Shown here one piece after another: positions 56,211 to 63,599 of a stretch of 64,000 nucleotides of DNA (within the stretch, counting starts at the first letter, position 1; each line of letters begins with the position of its first letter). The DNA comes from Mycobacterium sp. IS-1496 (GTDB lineage: Bacteria > Actinomycetota > Actinomycetes > Mycobacteriales > Mycobacteriaceae): assembly GCF_001499995.1 (NCBI RefSeq), contig NZ_LQIU01000012.1, positions 248,001 through 312,000 of the forward strand, read 5' to 3'. The notes beneath the pieces are model-generated. The model was not told the origin of the DNA. It searched no databases and worked only from the letters and a program-made list of their open reading frames with translations. Position numbers and translations under genes: made by a program.

Positions 56211-57336
56211 TGCGCAGGCGGTGGCGCACCACGCCACGAGGAGCCGACGGCCGGTGGCGCCGACACGGTCGTCGTCGACGGGGCGCGCGAACTCGACGGA
56301 CCCCTCACCCGGTTGGTGCTCGCCGATCCCGCATCCGGTGCCACCGCGGTCTACGACGCCGTGGACGAGACCGAGACCGCGATCGGGTCGTTCGGACCGG
56401 TGACGGCGATCAGCGGTGACGGCCGCTTCGCGTACCTGCGCACCGGAGATCGAACCACCATCGTCGACGCCGGGACGTGGACGTTCGATCACGGCGACCA
56501 CAGCCACTATTTCGCCACCGTCCCGGCACCGGTCGGCGAACTGGACGCGGGGGTCGAATCCGTCACCGCGAGCAACTCCGTCGTGGCGGTGCGGACGACC
56601 GGGGGTGGCGTGGAACTGCTCGACCGCGATCGACTCGGTGACGCCGCCACCGAACCCCCGGGCGGTCTCTCCGTCGGTGACGGATGGGCGGCGGCCGTGC
56701 CCTACGGCAGCGGGCTGGTCGCCGTCACCGGCGCGGGGCGCCTGCAGGTCGTCGATGCCGACGGCGCCACCGACCTCGGGACTGATTGCTCCTCGCCCAC
56801 ATGGAGTTCGGTGACCCGACGGGCGGTCGTGCTGGGCTGCCGGACCGGTGCGGTGCGGGTGACCGGAGGTGAGGGGCAACTCGCCGTCACCACGATCCCG
56901 TTCCCGCCCGGTGCGCCCGCGCAACGGCCGGCCCGGATGGAGCAGCGGGACCGGGCCGACGTCTTCGCCGGTGTCACCGCAGACACCGTGTGGGTGCTCG
57001 ACAGCAGGCAGCGGTCATGGACGGTGATTCCCGCCCCCGGCGCGGTCGCCGCCAACACCGCCGGTGACGGAACCGCGCTCACCCTCTACCGCGACGGCAC
57101 GATCGGAGAGTTCGACGTCGACACCGGCGAAGAGATCGCCCGCGTCGCAGTCTTCCCCGGCCCCCTGCCCGAGGGTGGACCCGCTCCGGTCATCGAGATC
57201 GACACCGACCGCGCATATGTGAACAACGCCGCGGCCCGGGAGGTCTACGAGATCGACTACGCCGGACGGCCTGCGCATCGCGCGCGTGCTGCGCACCGAG
57301 GTGGCGCCCGGACTGATGGTGGAGACGGGGCGATGA
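56136..57336 (+). pseudogene. aztD: zinc metallochaperone AztD copy 1, beta-propeller lipoprotein, frameshifted near its end
   Basis: A secreted beta-propeller with a His-rich zinc site TFDHGDHSHYFATVP typical of AztD. The lipobox Cys is TGC at 56211. GTG 56136 could serve as a separate start inside aztB, giving an ideal signal peptide (MAARRLVTRWRR, then ASAVAVGACLVAG, then Cys). At 57261-57267 (GCCGGAC) one extra G breaks the frame. Removing it restores YADGLRIARVLRTEVAPG and VETGR with TGA at 57334-57336, overlapping the aztC ATG by 4 bp. As written the stop is missed and the frame continues into aztC. Confidence 0.85.
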
Positions 57337-58244
57337 CCCGACGACAACTGGCCTGGCTGCTCGTCCTGATCTGTTCGGCGCTGACCGCGTGCGGTGACGG
57401 CGGTTCGGCGGGCGGCCGCGAGGTCTTCGTGACCACCACCATCCTCGGCGATGTGGTGCGGAATGTGGTCGGCGCCGCCGCACCCGTCCGGATCTTGATG
57501 CCGCCCAACGCCGATCCGCACTCGTTCGCGCTCTCCGCGCGGGATGCGGCCGCGATGTCCGGCGCCGGCCTGATCATCTCCAACGGACTCGGCCTCGAGG
57601 AGGGGGTGGCCCGGCATGTGCAGACAGCCGCCGGCGACGGTGTGCCGACACTGGCGGTGGGGGACCGGGTGAACCCGATCCGCTACACGGAGGGCGACAC
57701 CGTCGGCGCGCCGGATCCCCACTTCTGGATGGACCCGCAACGGATGATGGCCGCGGTGGACGCGGTCGAGGCTGCCGTCATCCGGGATGTCGGCGGGGTC
57801 GACGCGTCGGTCGTCTCGCGCAACGCCGACCGGTACCGGGAACGCCTGCGGGAACTGGACCGGTTCATGACCGAGGAATTCCACGACGTCCCCGTCGGGC
57901 GCCGCAACCTGGTCACCAACCACCACGTCCTCGGTTATCTGGCTCACCGGTTCGGTTTCCGGGTGATCGGCGCGGTCGTACCGAGTGGCACCACGCTGGC
58001 CGCGCCGAGCGCAGCGGATCTCCAGTCGCTGGTCGAAGCCGTCGAATCGGCGGGTGTGAGCGCCGTTTTCGTCGACTCGTCGCAGCCGGAGCGGCTGGCT
58101 CGCGTCCTCGCGGAACAGGCCGGAGCCGAGGTGCGGATCATCCCGCTCTATACCGAATCGCTCAGTGCGGCAGGGACACCGGGTTCGACGTACCTCGACA
58201 TGATGCGCGCGAACACCGACGCCATCGTCACCGGCCTGCGGTAG
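57333..58244 (+). CDS. aztC: zinc ABC transporter substrate-binding lipoprotein (AztC-type)
   Basis: A 303-residue cluster A-I metal-binding lipoprotein. ATG 57333 gives a signal peptide with lipobox LTAC (C20). Zinc ligands are expected at His in NADPHSFALS, His in APDPHFWMDP, His in TNHHVLGYLAHRFGF, and Asp in VFVDSSQPERL. The ATGA overlap with the repaired AztD frame shows it is a separate gene. It delivers zinc to AztB and can receive zinc from AztD. Confidence 0.92.
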   Translation: MTRRQLAWLLVLICSALTACGDGGSAGGREVFVTTTILGDVVRNVVGAAAPVRILMPPNADPHSFALSARDAAAMSGAGLIISNGLGLEEGVARHVQTAAGDGVPTLAVGDRVNPIRYTEGDTVGAPDPHFWMDPQRMMAAVDAVEAAVIRDVGGVDASVVSRNADRYRERLRELDRFMTEEFHDVPVGRRNLVTNHHVLGYLAHRFGFRVIGAVVPSGTTLAAPSAADLQSLVEAVESAGVSAVFVDSSQPERLARVLAEQAGAEVRIIPLYTESLSAAGTPGSTYLDMMRANTDAIVTGLR

Positions 58245-58281
58245 GCGCAGGCCGACTTGTCACAGCTCGGAAGGGAGCGAA

Positions 58282-59442
58282 ATGACGGATTCGCCGTGGA
58301 TCTACCGCGTCGGAGCACTGTCCTGCACCGTGGCCACCCTGGCGGCGTGTACGGGCACCGGCAACGGTGAACGGGGCCCGGTGATCGACCAGCCGCTCGT
58401 CGCCACCTACGACGGCGGTCTCTACGTACTCGACGGCAACACCCTCGACGTGAGACAGGACATCCCGCTCGACGGGTTCCTGCGCGTGAACCCGGCGGGA
58501 GACGACACACACGTCCTGGTGACCACATCGGACGGATTCCGGGTTCTCGACGCGGCGGGCGGGCGGCTGACCGATGACGCCTTCGCCGCCGCCGAGCCGG
58601 GTCACGTTGTGCCGCATGGAGAACGCACGGTGTTGTTCGCCGACGGTTCGGGTGAGATCACCGCATTCGATCCACACGCGCTCGGCGACGGCCTCCCGCC
58701 GGTCGAGAACTTCTCGACGCCGCAACCGCACCACGGCGTGGCCGTGATCCTCGCCGACGGCACCCTGCTGCACAGCCTCGGCGACCCGGACAACCGCAGC
58801 GGCGCGGCCGCACTCGACGCCGGTCGCGAGATCGCTCGCAGCGAGGACTGTCCCGGGGTCCACGGTGAGACGGTGGTCGCCGACGAGACGGTGGTGTTCG
58901 GCTGCGAGGACGGCGCGCTGGAATATGCCAACGGCGCGTTCACCAAGCTGACCAGCCCGACCCCGTACGGCCGCATCGGTAACCTCCGGGGCCACGAGGA
59001 CTCTCCCGTGGCGCTCGGTGACATGAAGGTCGACCCGGACGCTGAATTGGAACGACCACAACAGTTCTCGCTGATCGACACCACGACCGACCAGCTCAGA
59101 ATCGTCACGCTGCCCCCCTCGGTCAGCTACTCGTTCCGATCGCTGGCCCGAGGTCCGCAGGCCGAGGCGCTGGTTCTCGGCACCGACGGCCGGCTGTACG
59201 TGATCGACCCGGTGACCGGTGACACGGTGAAGACCATCGGCGTCACCGAGGGCTGGACCGAGCCCGGTGACTGGCAGCAGCCGCGGCCCACCGTGTTCAC
59301 CCGTGAGGACGCCGTCTATGTCACCGATCCGGCGACCAGGCAGATCCACCTGGTCGACCTCCGGGCAGGCGCCGTCACGGCGTCGACGACGCTCGAGCAG
59401 GCCCCCAACGAGCTCACCGGGGTGGTCGGACACGACCACTGA
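58282..59442 (+). CDS. AztD-like beta-propeller zinc metallochaperone, copy 2
   Basis: A 386-residue secreted lipoprotein (lipobox LAAC, C23) with repeated blades such as YDGGLYVLDGNTLDV, FADGSGEITAFDPHALGDG and LGTDGRLYVIDPVTGDTVK. It has PQPHHGVAVIL and ends GHDH, but lacks the HGDHSHY cluster of copy 1. GGAAGGGAG precedes ATG 58282, 37 bp after aztC, so it is probably in the same operon. Likely a paralogue with different zinc affinity. Confidence 0.85.
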   Translation: MTDSPWIYRVGALSCTVATLAACTGTGNGERGPVIDQPLVATYDGGLYVLDGNTLDVRQDIPLDGFLRVNPAGDDTHVLVTTSDGFRVLDAAGGRLTDDAFAAAEPGHVVPHGERTVLFADGSGEITAFDPHALGDGLPPVENFSTPQPHHGVAVILADGTLLHSLGDPDNRSGAAALDAGREIARSEDCPGVHGETVVADETVVFGCEDGALEYANGAFTKLTSPTPYGRIGNLRGHEDSPVALGDMKVDPDAELERPQQFSLIDTTTDQLRIVTLPPSVSYSFRSLARGPQAEALVLGTDGRLYVIDPVTGDTVKTIGVTEGWTEPGDWQQPRPTVFTREDAVYVTDPATRQIHLVDLRAGAVTASTTLEQAPNELTGVVGHDH

Positions 59443-59448
59443 TCGCGT

Positions 59449-60093
59449 TCACTCCCAGCGGTTCTCGGTGACGAACTCGGCCAGCGGGCGGCCCAGTGCC
59501 CACTGGTCGAGCTCGAGCACCGGACGGTCGGGGAACTCGGGAACGGGTCCGAGGCAGAGCACCGCGACCGGGTCGGCGCCGTCGGGCATGCCCAACAGGT
59601 CGGCGAGGCGGCGCGGGTCGAAGATCGACACCCAGCCCATGCCGAGCCCTTCGGTGCGGGCCGCCAGCCACATGTTCTGGATCGCGCACGACACCGATGC
59701 CAGATCCATGTGCGGCAGGGTGCGCCGGCCGAACACGTGCTGCTCGCGGCCGTCGCGCAGCGCGACCACGAGGAGTTCGGCGCAGTCGAGGATGCCTTCG
59801 ACCTTGAGCGCCAGGAATTCCTCGCCGCGGGGTCCCAGCGCCGCCGCGGTGCGGTGACGCTCCTCGTCGACCAGGGCATGGATGTCGCGCCGGATGTCGG
59901 GATCGGTGATGCGGATGAACCGCCACGGCTGCATCAGCCCCACGTTGGGGGCGGCGTGAGCGGCGGCCAGCAGCCGGCCCAGGACATCGTCGGGCACCTT
60001 CTCCCCGGCGACGAAGCGCCGCATGTCGCGGCGTTCGGTGATGGCGCGGTACACGGCGTGGCGTTCGGCGTCGGTGAACGCGTGGTCGGTCAC
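59449..60093 (-). CDS. bluB: 5,6-dimethylbenzimidazole synthase (BluB)
   Basis: A 214-residue nitroreductase-fold protein with BluB hallmarks: ITERRDMRRF, NVGLMQPWRFI, and PHMDLASVSCAIQNMWLAAR followed by EGLGMGWVSIFDP. BluB breaks down FMNH2 with oxygen to make the lower ligand of B12. GTG 60093 is supported by a leaderless -10. It is convergent with the second AztD gene (6 bp apart) and unrelated to zinc, but fits the riboswitch-controlled cobalt operon at 29 kb. Confidence 0.92.
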   Translation of the reverse strand: MTDHAFTDAERHAVYRAITERRDMRRFVAGEKVPDDVLGRLLAAAHAAPNVGLMQPWRFIRITDPDIRRDIHALVDEERHRTAAALGPRGEEFLALKVEGILDCAELLVVALRDGREQHVFGRRTLPHMDLASVSCAIQNMWLAARTEGLGMGWVSIFDPRRLADLLGMPDGADPVAVLCLGPVPEFPDRPVLELDQWALGRPLAEFVTENRWE

Positions 60094-60100
60094 ACCGGCC

Positions 60101-60110
60101 AGCCTAGGAT
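60101..60110. promoter_or_regulatory. overlapping divergent -10 elements (bluB and sulfurtransferase)
   Basis: AGCCTAGGAT contains TAGGAT on the plus strand (60105-60110) and TAGGCT on the minus strand (60106-60101), sharing TA. The minus element lies 7 nt before the bluB GTG; the plus one lies 14 nt before GTG 60125. Confidence 0.5.
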
Positions 60111-60124
60111 GCGACGATCGAGTC

Positions 60125-60952
60125 GTGACACATGCCGACATCCTGATCAGCGCAGCAGAACTGGCGGGTCGCCTCGCCGACGGCGGCCCGGTCACCGTCC
60201 TCGACGTCCGCTGGCAGCTCGGGCAGCCCGACGGACGCGCCGCCTACGCGAGCGGTCACATCCCCGGCGCCGTGTACGTCTCCCTCGAAGACGAGCTGTC
60301 CGACCACGCCGTCACCGGCCGCGGCCGCCACCCGCTTCCGTCGGGCGCCGCGGTGCAGGCCGCCGCCCGCAGGTGGGGCGTGCGCGAGGGCGCGCTCACC
60401 GTCGTCTACGACGACTGGAACCGCGCCGGTTCGGCGCGCGCCTGGTGGGTGCTGACCGCGGCGGGCATCGCCGGGGTCCGGATCCTCGACGGCGGACTTC
60501 CCGCCTGGACGGGTCCGCTCGAGACCGGCACGGTGACACCACACCCGGGCGACGTCGTGGTGGCCCACGACGATCTGTACCGGGGCGCGCTGCCCACCCT
60601 GACCGCCGACGAGGTTGCCGCGTTCGACGGCGTGCTGCTCGACGCCAGGGCGCCCGAACGGTTTCGTGGCGAATCGGAACCGGTCGATCCGGTGGCCGGC
60701 CACATCCCCGGCGCGGTGAACGCGCCCAGTACCGGCATGCTCGACACCGACGGCACCTTCCGCCCCGCCGCCGACCTGGCCGGGGTTCTCGAACGGGTGC
60801 GCGGGGAGGTCGGTGTGTACTGCGGTTCCGGAGTCACCGCTGCGGTCGTGGTCGCCGCGCTGCGGGCCGCCGGTGTGGAGAGCCGGCTGTTCCCGGGTTC
60901 GTGGTCGCAGTGGTGTGCCGACCCGGCGCGACCGGTGGCCACCGGCGGCTGA
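60125..60952 (+). CDS. rhodanese-type thiosulfate/3-mercaptopyruvate sulfurtransferase
   Basis: A 275-residue protein with two rhodanese domains (about 5-130 and 150-270). The inactive N-domain has VLDVRWQLGQPDG and AYASGHIPGAVYV; the active C-domain has LLDARAPERFRGE, GHIPGAVNAP and the catalytic cysteine in GVYCGSGVTAAVV. The loop CGSGVT resembles mercaptopyruvate rather than thiosulfate types. GTG 60125 is the first in-frame start after the shared promoter. Confidence 0.9.
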   Translation: MTHADILISAAELAGRLADGGPVTVLDVRWQLGQPDGRAAYASGHIPGAVYVSLEDELSDHAVTGRGRHPLPSGAAVQAAARRWGVREGALTVVYDDWNRAGSARAWWVLTAAGIAGVRILDGGLPAWTGPLETGTVTPHPGDVVVAHDDLYRGALPTLTADEVAAFDGVLLDARAPERFRGESEPVDPVAGHIPGAVNAPSTGMLDTDGTFRPAADLAGVLERVRGEVGVYCGSGVTAAVVVAALRAAGVESRLFPGSWSQWCADPARPVATGG

Positions 60953-60976
60953 GCCGGCTCGAATCGCATCTGGAAA

Positions 60977-60991
60977 TGCAAACCGTTATCA
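60977..60991 (-). promoter_or_regulatory. Zur (FurB) box over the second znuA promoter
   Basis: Read on the minus strand, TGATAACGGTTTGCA; with flanks it matches the aztA/aztB box at 16 of 19 positions. It covers most of TATCAT (60987-60992), a -10 that sits 6 nt before the GTG 60999 start, so Zur binding would block RNA polymerase on a leaderless promoter. Confidence 0.7.
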
Positions 60992-60998
60992 TTAGCGT

Positions 60999-61946
60999 GT
61001 GGTACGGAACCCCCGACGTGTGCTGACGACCGGTCTTGCGGCGATGCTGCTTGCTCTCGCGATGACCGCCTGCTCCAGCGGCGACGACGCGGCGGCGCCG
61101 AGCGTGCAGCCCGGCGGTGACTGCCCGGCGGAGCCGGTGTCGGTGGTGGTGAGCGTCGACCAGTGGGGCGACATCGTCTCCCAACTGGGCGGCCAGTGCG
61201 CCAAAGTCTCCACCGTCGTGGCGAGCTCGTCGGTCGACCCCCACGACTTCGAACCCGCACCCAAGGACGCGGCGCTCTTCGAAGGCGCGCAGCTGATCGT
61301 CGTCAACGGCGGCCACTACGACGAGTGGGCCTCGAAGCTGGCGGCGAGTTCAGCGGCCGACGCTGCGGTGGTCAACGCGCTGGAGGTCAGCGGTTCGGCA
61401 GACGCCGGCGAAGCCAACCCGCACGCCTGGTACAACCCCGCCGCGGTGACGGCCGTCGCAGATGCGGTCTCGGCCGAACTCGTAGATCTCGCACCCGACG
61501 CCGCCGACTACTTCGCCGAACGTCAGGCCGAAGTCAGTGATGCGCTCGCCCCTTACCACCAGGTCATCGGATCCATCAAAGCCACCGCCTCCGGGAAGAC
61601 CTACGCCGCGACGGAGAGCGTGTTCGACGACATGGCCGCAGCCGTCGGGCTGACGAACCGCACCCCGCAGGGCTACCAGGTCGCCGCCGCGAACGAGAGC
61701 GATCCGTCGCCCGCCGACCTCGACGCGTTCCTGCGCCTGCTGAGCGACCGCGGCGTCGACGTGCTCATCTACAACGTCCAGACCGAAGGTTCTGTGCCGC
61801 AACAGATCCGGTCCGCCGCCGAACAGGCGGGGGTGCCGGTCGTCGAGGTGACGGAGTCGATGCCGCCCGATGCCGCGTCGTTCCAGACCTGGCAGGTCGA
61901 CCAACTGTCCGCGCTGGCCGAGGCGCTGGGTGTCGGCGGCGGCTGA
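60999..61946 (+). CDS. zinc ABC transporter substrate-binding lipoprotein (ZnuA-like)
   Basis: A 315-residue cluster A-I metal-binding lipoprotein with lipobox MTAC (C25). Predicted metal ligands are His in SSSVDPHDFEP, His in IVVNGGHYDEW and His in GEANPHAWYNP, with an acidic ligand near the C-terminus. It lacks a long His-rich loop. It is the first gene of a second metal importer with its own Zur box. GTG 60999 is at leaderless position. Confidence 0.9.
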   Translation: MVRNPRRVLTTGLAAMLLALAMTACSSGDDAAAPSVQPGGDCPAEPVSVVVSVDQWGDIVSQLGGQCAKVSTVVASSSVDPHDFEPAPKDAALFEGAQLIVVNGGHYDEWASKLAASSAADAAVVNALEVSGSADAGEANPHAWYNPAAVTAVADAVSAELVDLAPDAADYFAERQAEVSDALAPYHQVIGSIKATASGKTYAATESVFDDMAAAVGLTNRTPQGYQVAAANESDPSPADLDAFLRLLSDRGVDVLIYNVQTEGSVPQQIRSAAEQAGVPVVEVTESMPPDAASFQTWQVDQLSALAEALGVGGG

Positions 61947-62706
61947 GTCGGCGCTGACGTTCCGTGACGTCAGCGTGGTCCGGGGACGTCACACGGTCTG
62001 GTCGCAGGCCGACTTCGACGTCCCGGCCGGCGGTGTCGTCGCGGTCATCGGCAGCAACGGCGCGGGTAAGACCACACTGCTGCAGGTGGTGCTCGGCCTG
62101 CTGCCGCCCTCGACCGGGCGGGTCGAGGTGTTCGGCCGCCCACCGGGTGCGCTCAACGGCCAGATCGGCTATGTCCCACAGAACTACGGATCGAACGCCG
62201 GCGAGGCCGTCCGTGCCAGGGACGCGGTCATGCTGGGCCTCAACGGGCACCGCTGGGGTCTCGGCCGGCCCTCACGGGTGGACCGCGAATGTGTCGAGCG
62301 GGCGCTGTCCGCAGTCGACGCGACGGCGATCGCCGACCGGCGGTTGTCCCAGCTGTCGGGCGGGCAGCGGCAGCGCGTCGCCCTGGCCGAGGCGCTCGTC
62401 GGCCGCCCGAGGATGCTCATCCTCGACGAACCGCTGGCCGCACTCGACATGCGCAGCCAGCATGAACTCGTCGCGCTGGTGAAGACGGTCAACGAGCAGT
62501 TCGGGGTGACCGTGCTGGTCGTCGCGCACGATCTGAACCCGCTGCTGCCCATCCTCACCGGTGCGATCTATCTGCTCGACGGGCATCCGCACTACGACAC
62601 CCTCGACGGGGTGGTCGACGAGAAACTGCTCACCCACCTGTACGGCGCCGCGGTCGAAGTGGTGCATACCCCGCAGGGCGATCTCTTCGTGCGGAGGATG
62701 CGGTGA
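61930..62706 (+). CDS. zinc ABC transporter ATPase (ZnuC-like)
   Basis: A 258-residue ABC ATPase. Walker A is IGSNGAGKTTLLQVV, the Q-loop VPQNYGS, the signature LSGGQRQRVALAEAL, Walker B MLILDEPLAALD and the H-loop VVAHDLNPL. GTG 61930 starts 17 bp inside znuA, giving VSAAAESALTFRDVSVVRG. It overlaps the permease by 4 bp (GTGA). Confidence 0.92.
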   Translation: MSAAAESALTFRDVSVVRGRHTVWSQADFDVPAGGVVAVIGSNGAGKTTLLQVVLGLLPPSTGRVEVFGRPPGALNGQIGYVPQNYGSNAGEAVRARDAVMLGLNGHRWGLGRPSRVDRECVERALSAVDATAIADRRLSQLSGGQRQRVALAEALVGRPRMLILDEPLAALDMRSQHELVALVKTVNEQFGVTVLVVAHDLNPLLPILTGAIYLLDGHPHYDTLDGVVDEKLLTHLYGAAVEVVHTPQGDLFVRRMR

Positions 62707-63569
62707 CGACCTCGGTGCTGGCCCTCTCGTACCAGGACAACTGGTGGCAGATCCTGACGTCGGCCTTCATGCGCAACGCGCTCGTGGGCGGCACCGTCGT
62801 CGCGTTGGCCGCCGGGCTGATCGGCTACTTCGTCGTCGTGCGCAATACCGCGTTCGCCGCGCACGCGCTCGCCCACATCGGCCTGCCGGGCGCGACGGGT
62901 GCCGTACTGCTCGGGCTCCCGGTGGCGCTGGGGCTCGGGGTGTTCTGCATCGGCGGCGCACTGGTGATCGGCGCGCTGGGCCGCCGGGCGGCCGACCGCG
63001 AGGTGGCGACGGGGACCGTGCTGGCCATGGCGACCGGCCTGGGACTGCTGTTCAACTCTCTGGCCACGCGCAATTCGAGCACGATGACCAACGTGCTGTT
63101 CGGCAACCTGCTCGCGATCACCGGCGAGCAGATCGTGTCGTTCGCGGTGTTGCTCGGCGTGCTCGCGGCCGGTATCGGCGTCATCTACCGGCCGCTGCTG
63201 TTCACCTCGGTCAACGCGCAGGTGGCCGACGCGAAGGGCGTGCCGGTGCGTGGGCTCTCGGTGGTGTTCATGGTGCTGCTCGGCCTCACGGTCACCATGG
63301 CCGTCCAGGCGGTCGGGACGCTGCTGCTGTTCGCGTTGGTGGTGACGCCCGCGGCGGCGGCGATCATGCTGACCGCAAGGCCCGCGGTGGCCATCGCGCT
63401 GTCGACGGCGATCAACCTCGCGGCGGTCTGGGTGGGTCTGGCGCTGTCGGCGATGTTCAACGCCCCGCCCAGCTTCGTCATCGTCACCATCGCCTGCGGT
63501 GTGTGGGCGGCGGTGTGGGCGGTCGAACGCGGACTGCGATCGTCGGCCGATCGTGTGCTGGTGACCTGA
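62703..63569 (+). CDS. zinc ABC transporter permease (ZnuB-like)
   Basis: A 288-residue ABC-3 permease with eight to nine predicted helices: FMRNALVGGTVVALAAGLIGYF, NTAFAAHALAHIGLPGATGAV, TMTNVLFGNLLAITGEQIV, and GTLLLFALVVTPAAAAIML. GTG 62703 overlaps the ATPase by 4 bp. Completes the second importer. Confidence 0.92.
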   Translation: MTTSVLALSYQDNWWQILTSAFMRNALVGGTVVALAAGLIGYFVVVRNTAFAAHALAHIGLPGATGAVLLGLPVALGLGVFCIGGALVIGALGRRAADREVATGTVLAMATGLGLLFNSLATRNSSTMTNVLFGNLLAITGEQIVSFAVLLGVLAAGIGVIYRPLLFTSVNAQVADAKGVPVRGLSVVFMVLLGLTVTMAVQAVGTLLLFALVVTPAAAAIMLTARPAVAIALSTAINLAAVWVGLALSAMFNAPPSFVIVTIACGVWAAVWAVERGLRSSADRVLVT

Positions 63570-63585
63570 CGGCGGCCGGATCGGC

Positions 63586-63591
63586 TAACGT
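63586..63591 (+). promoter_or_regulatory. -10 element TAACGT, leaderless regulator gene
   Basis: TAACGT, 8 nt, then ATG 63600. Confidence 0.5.
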
Positions 63592-63599
63592 GACAGAAC

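Noticed and set aside
55347..58244. A natural 965-residue permease-propeller-binding-protein triple fusion
   Set aside because: The AztD/AztC junction is explained by one extra base; the repaired frame has a family-type end and an ATGA overlap. Only the AztB/AztD junction remains a possible fusion.
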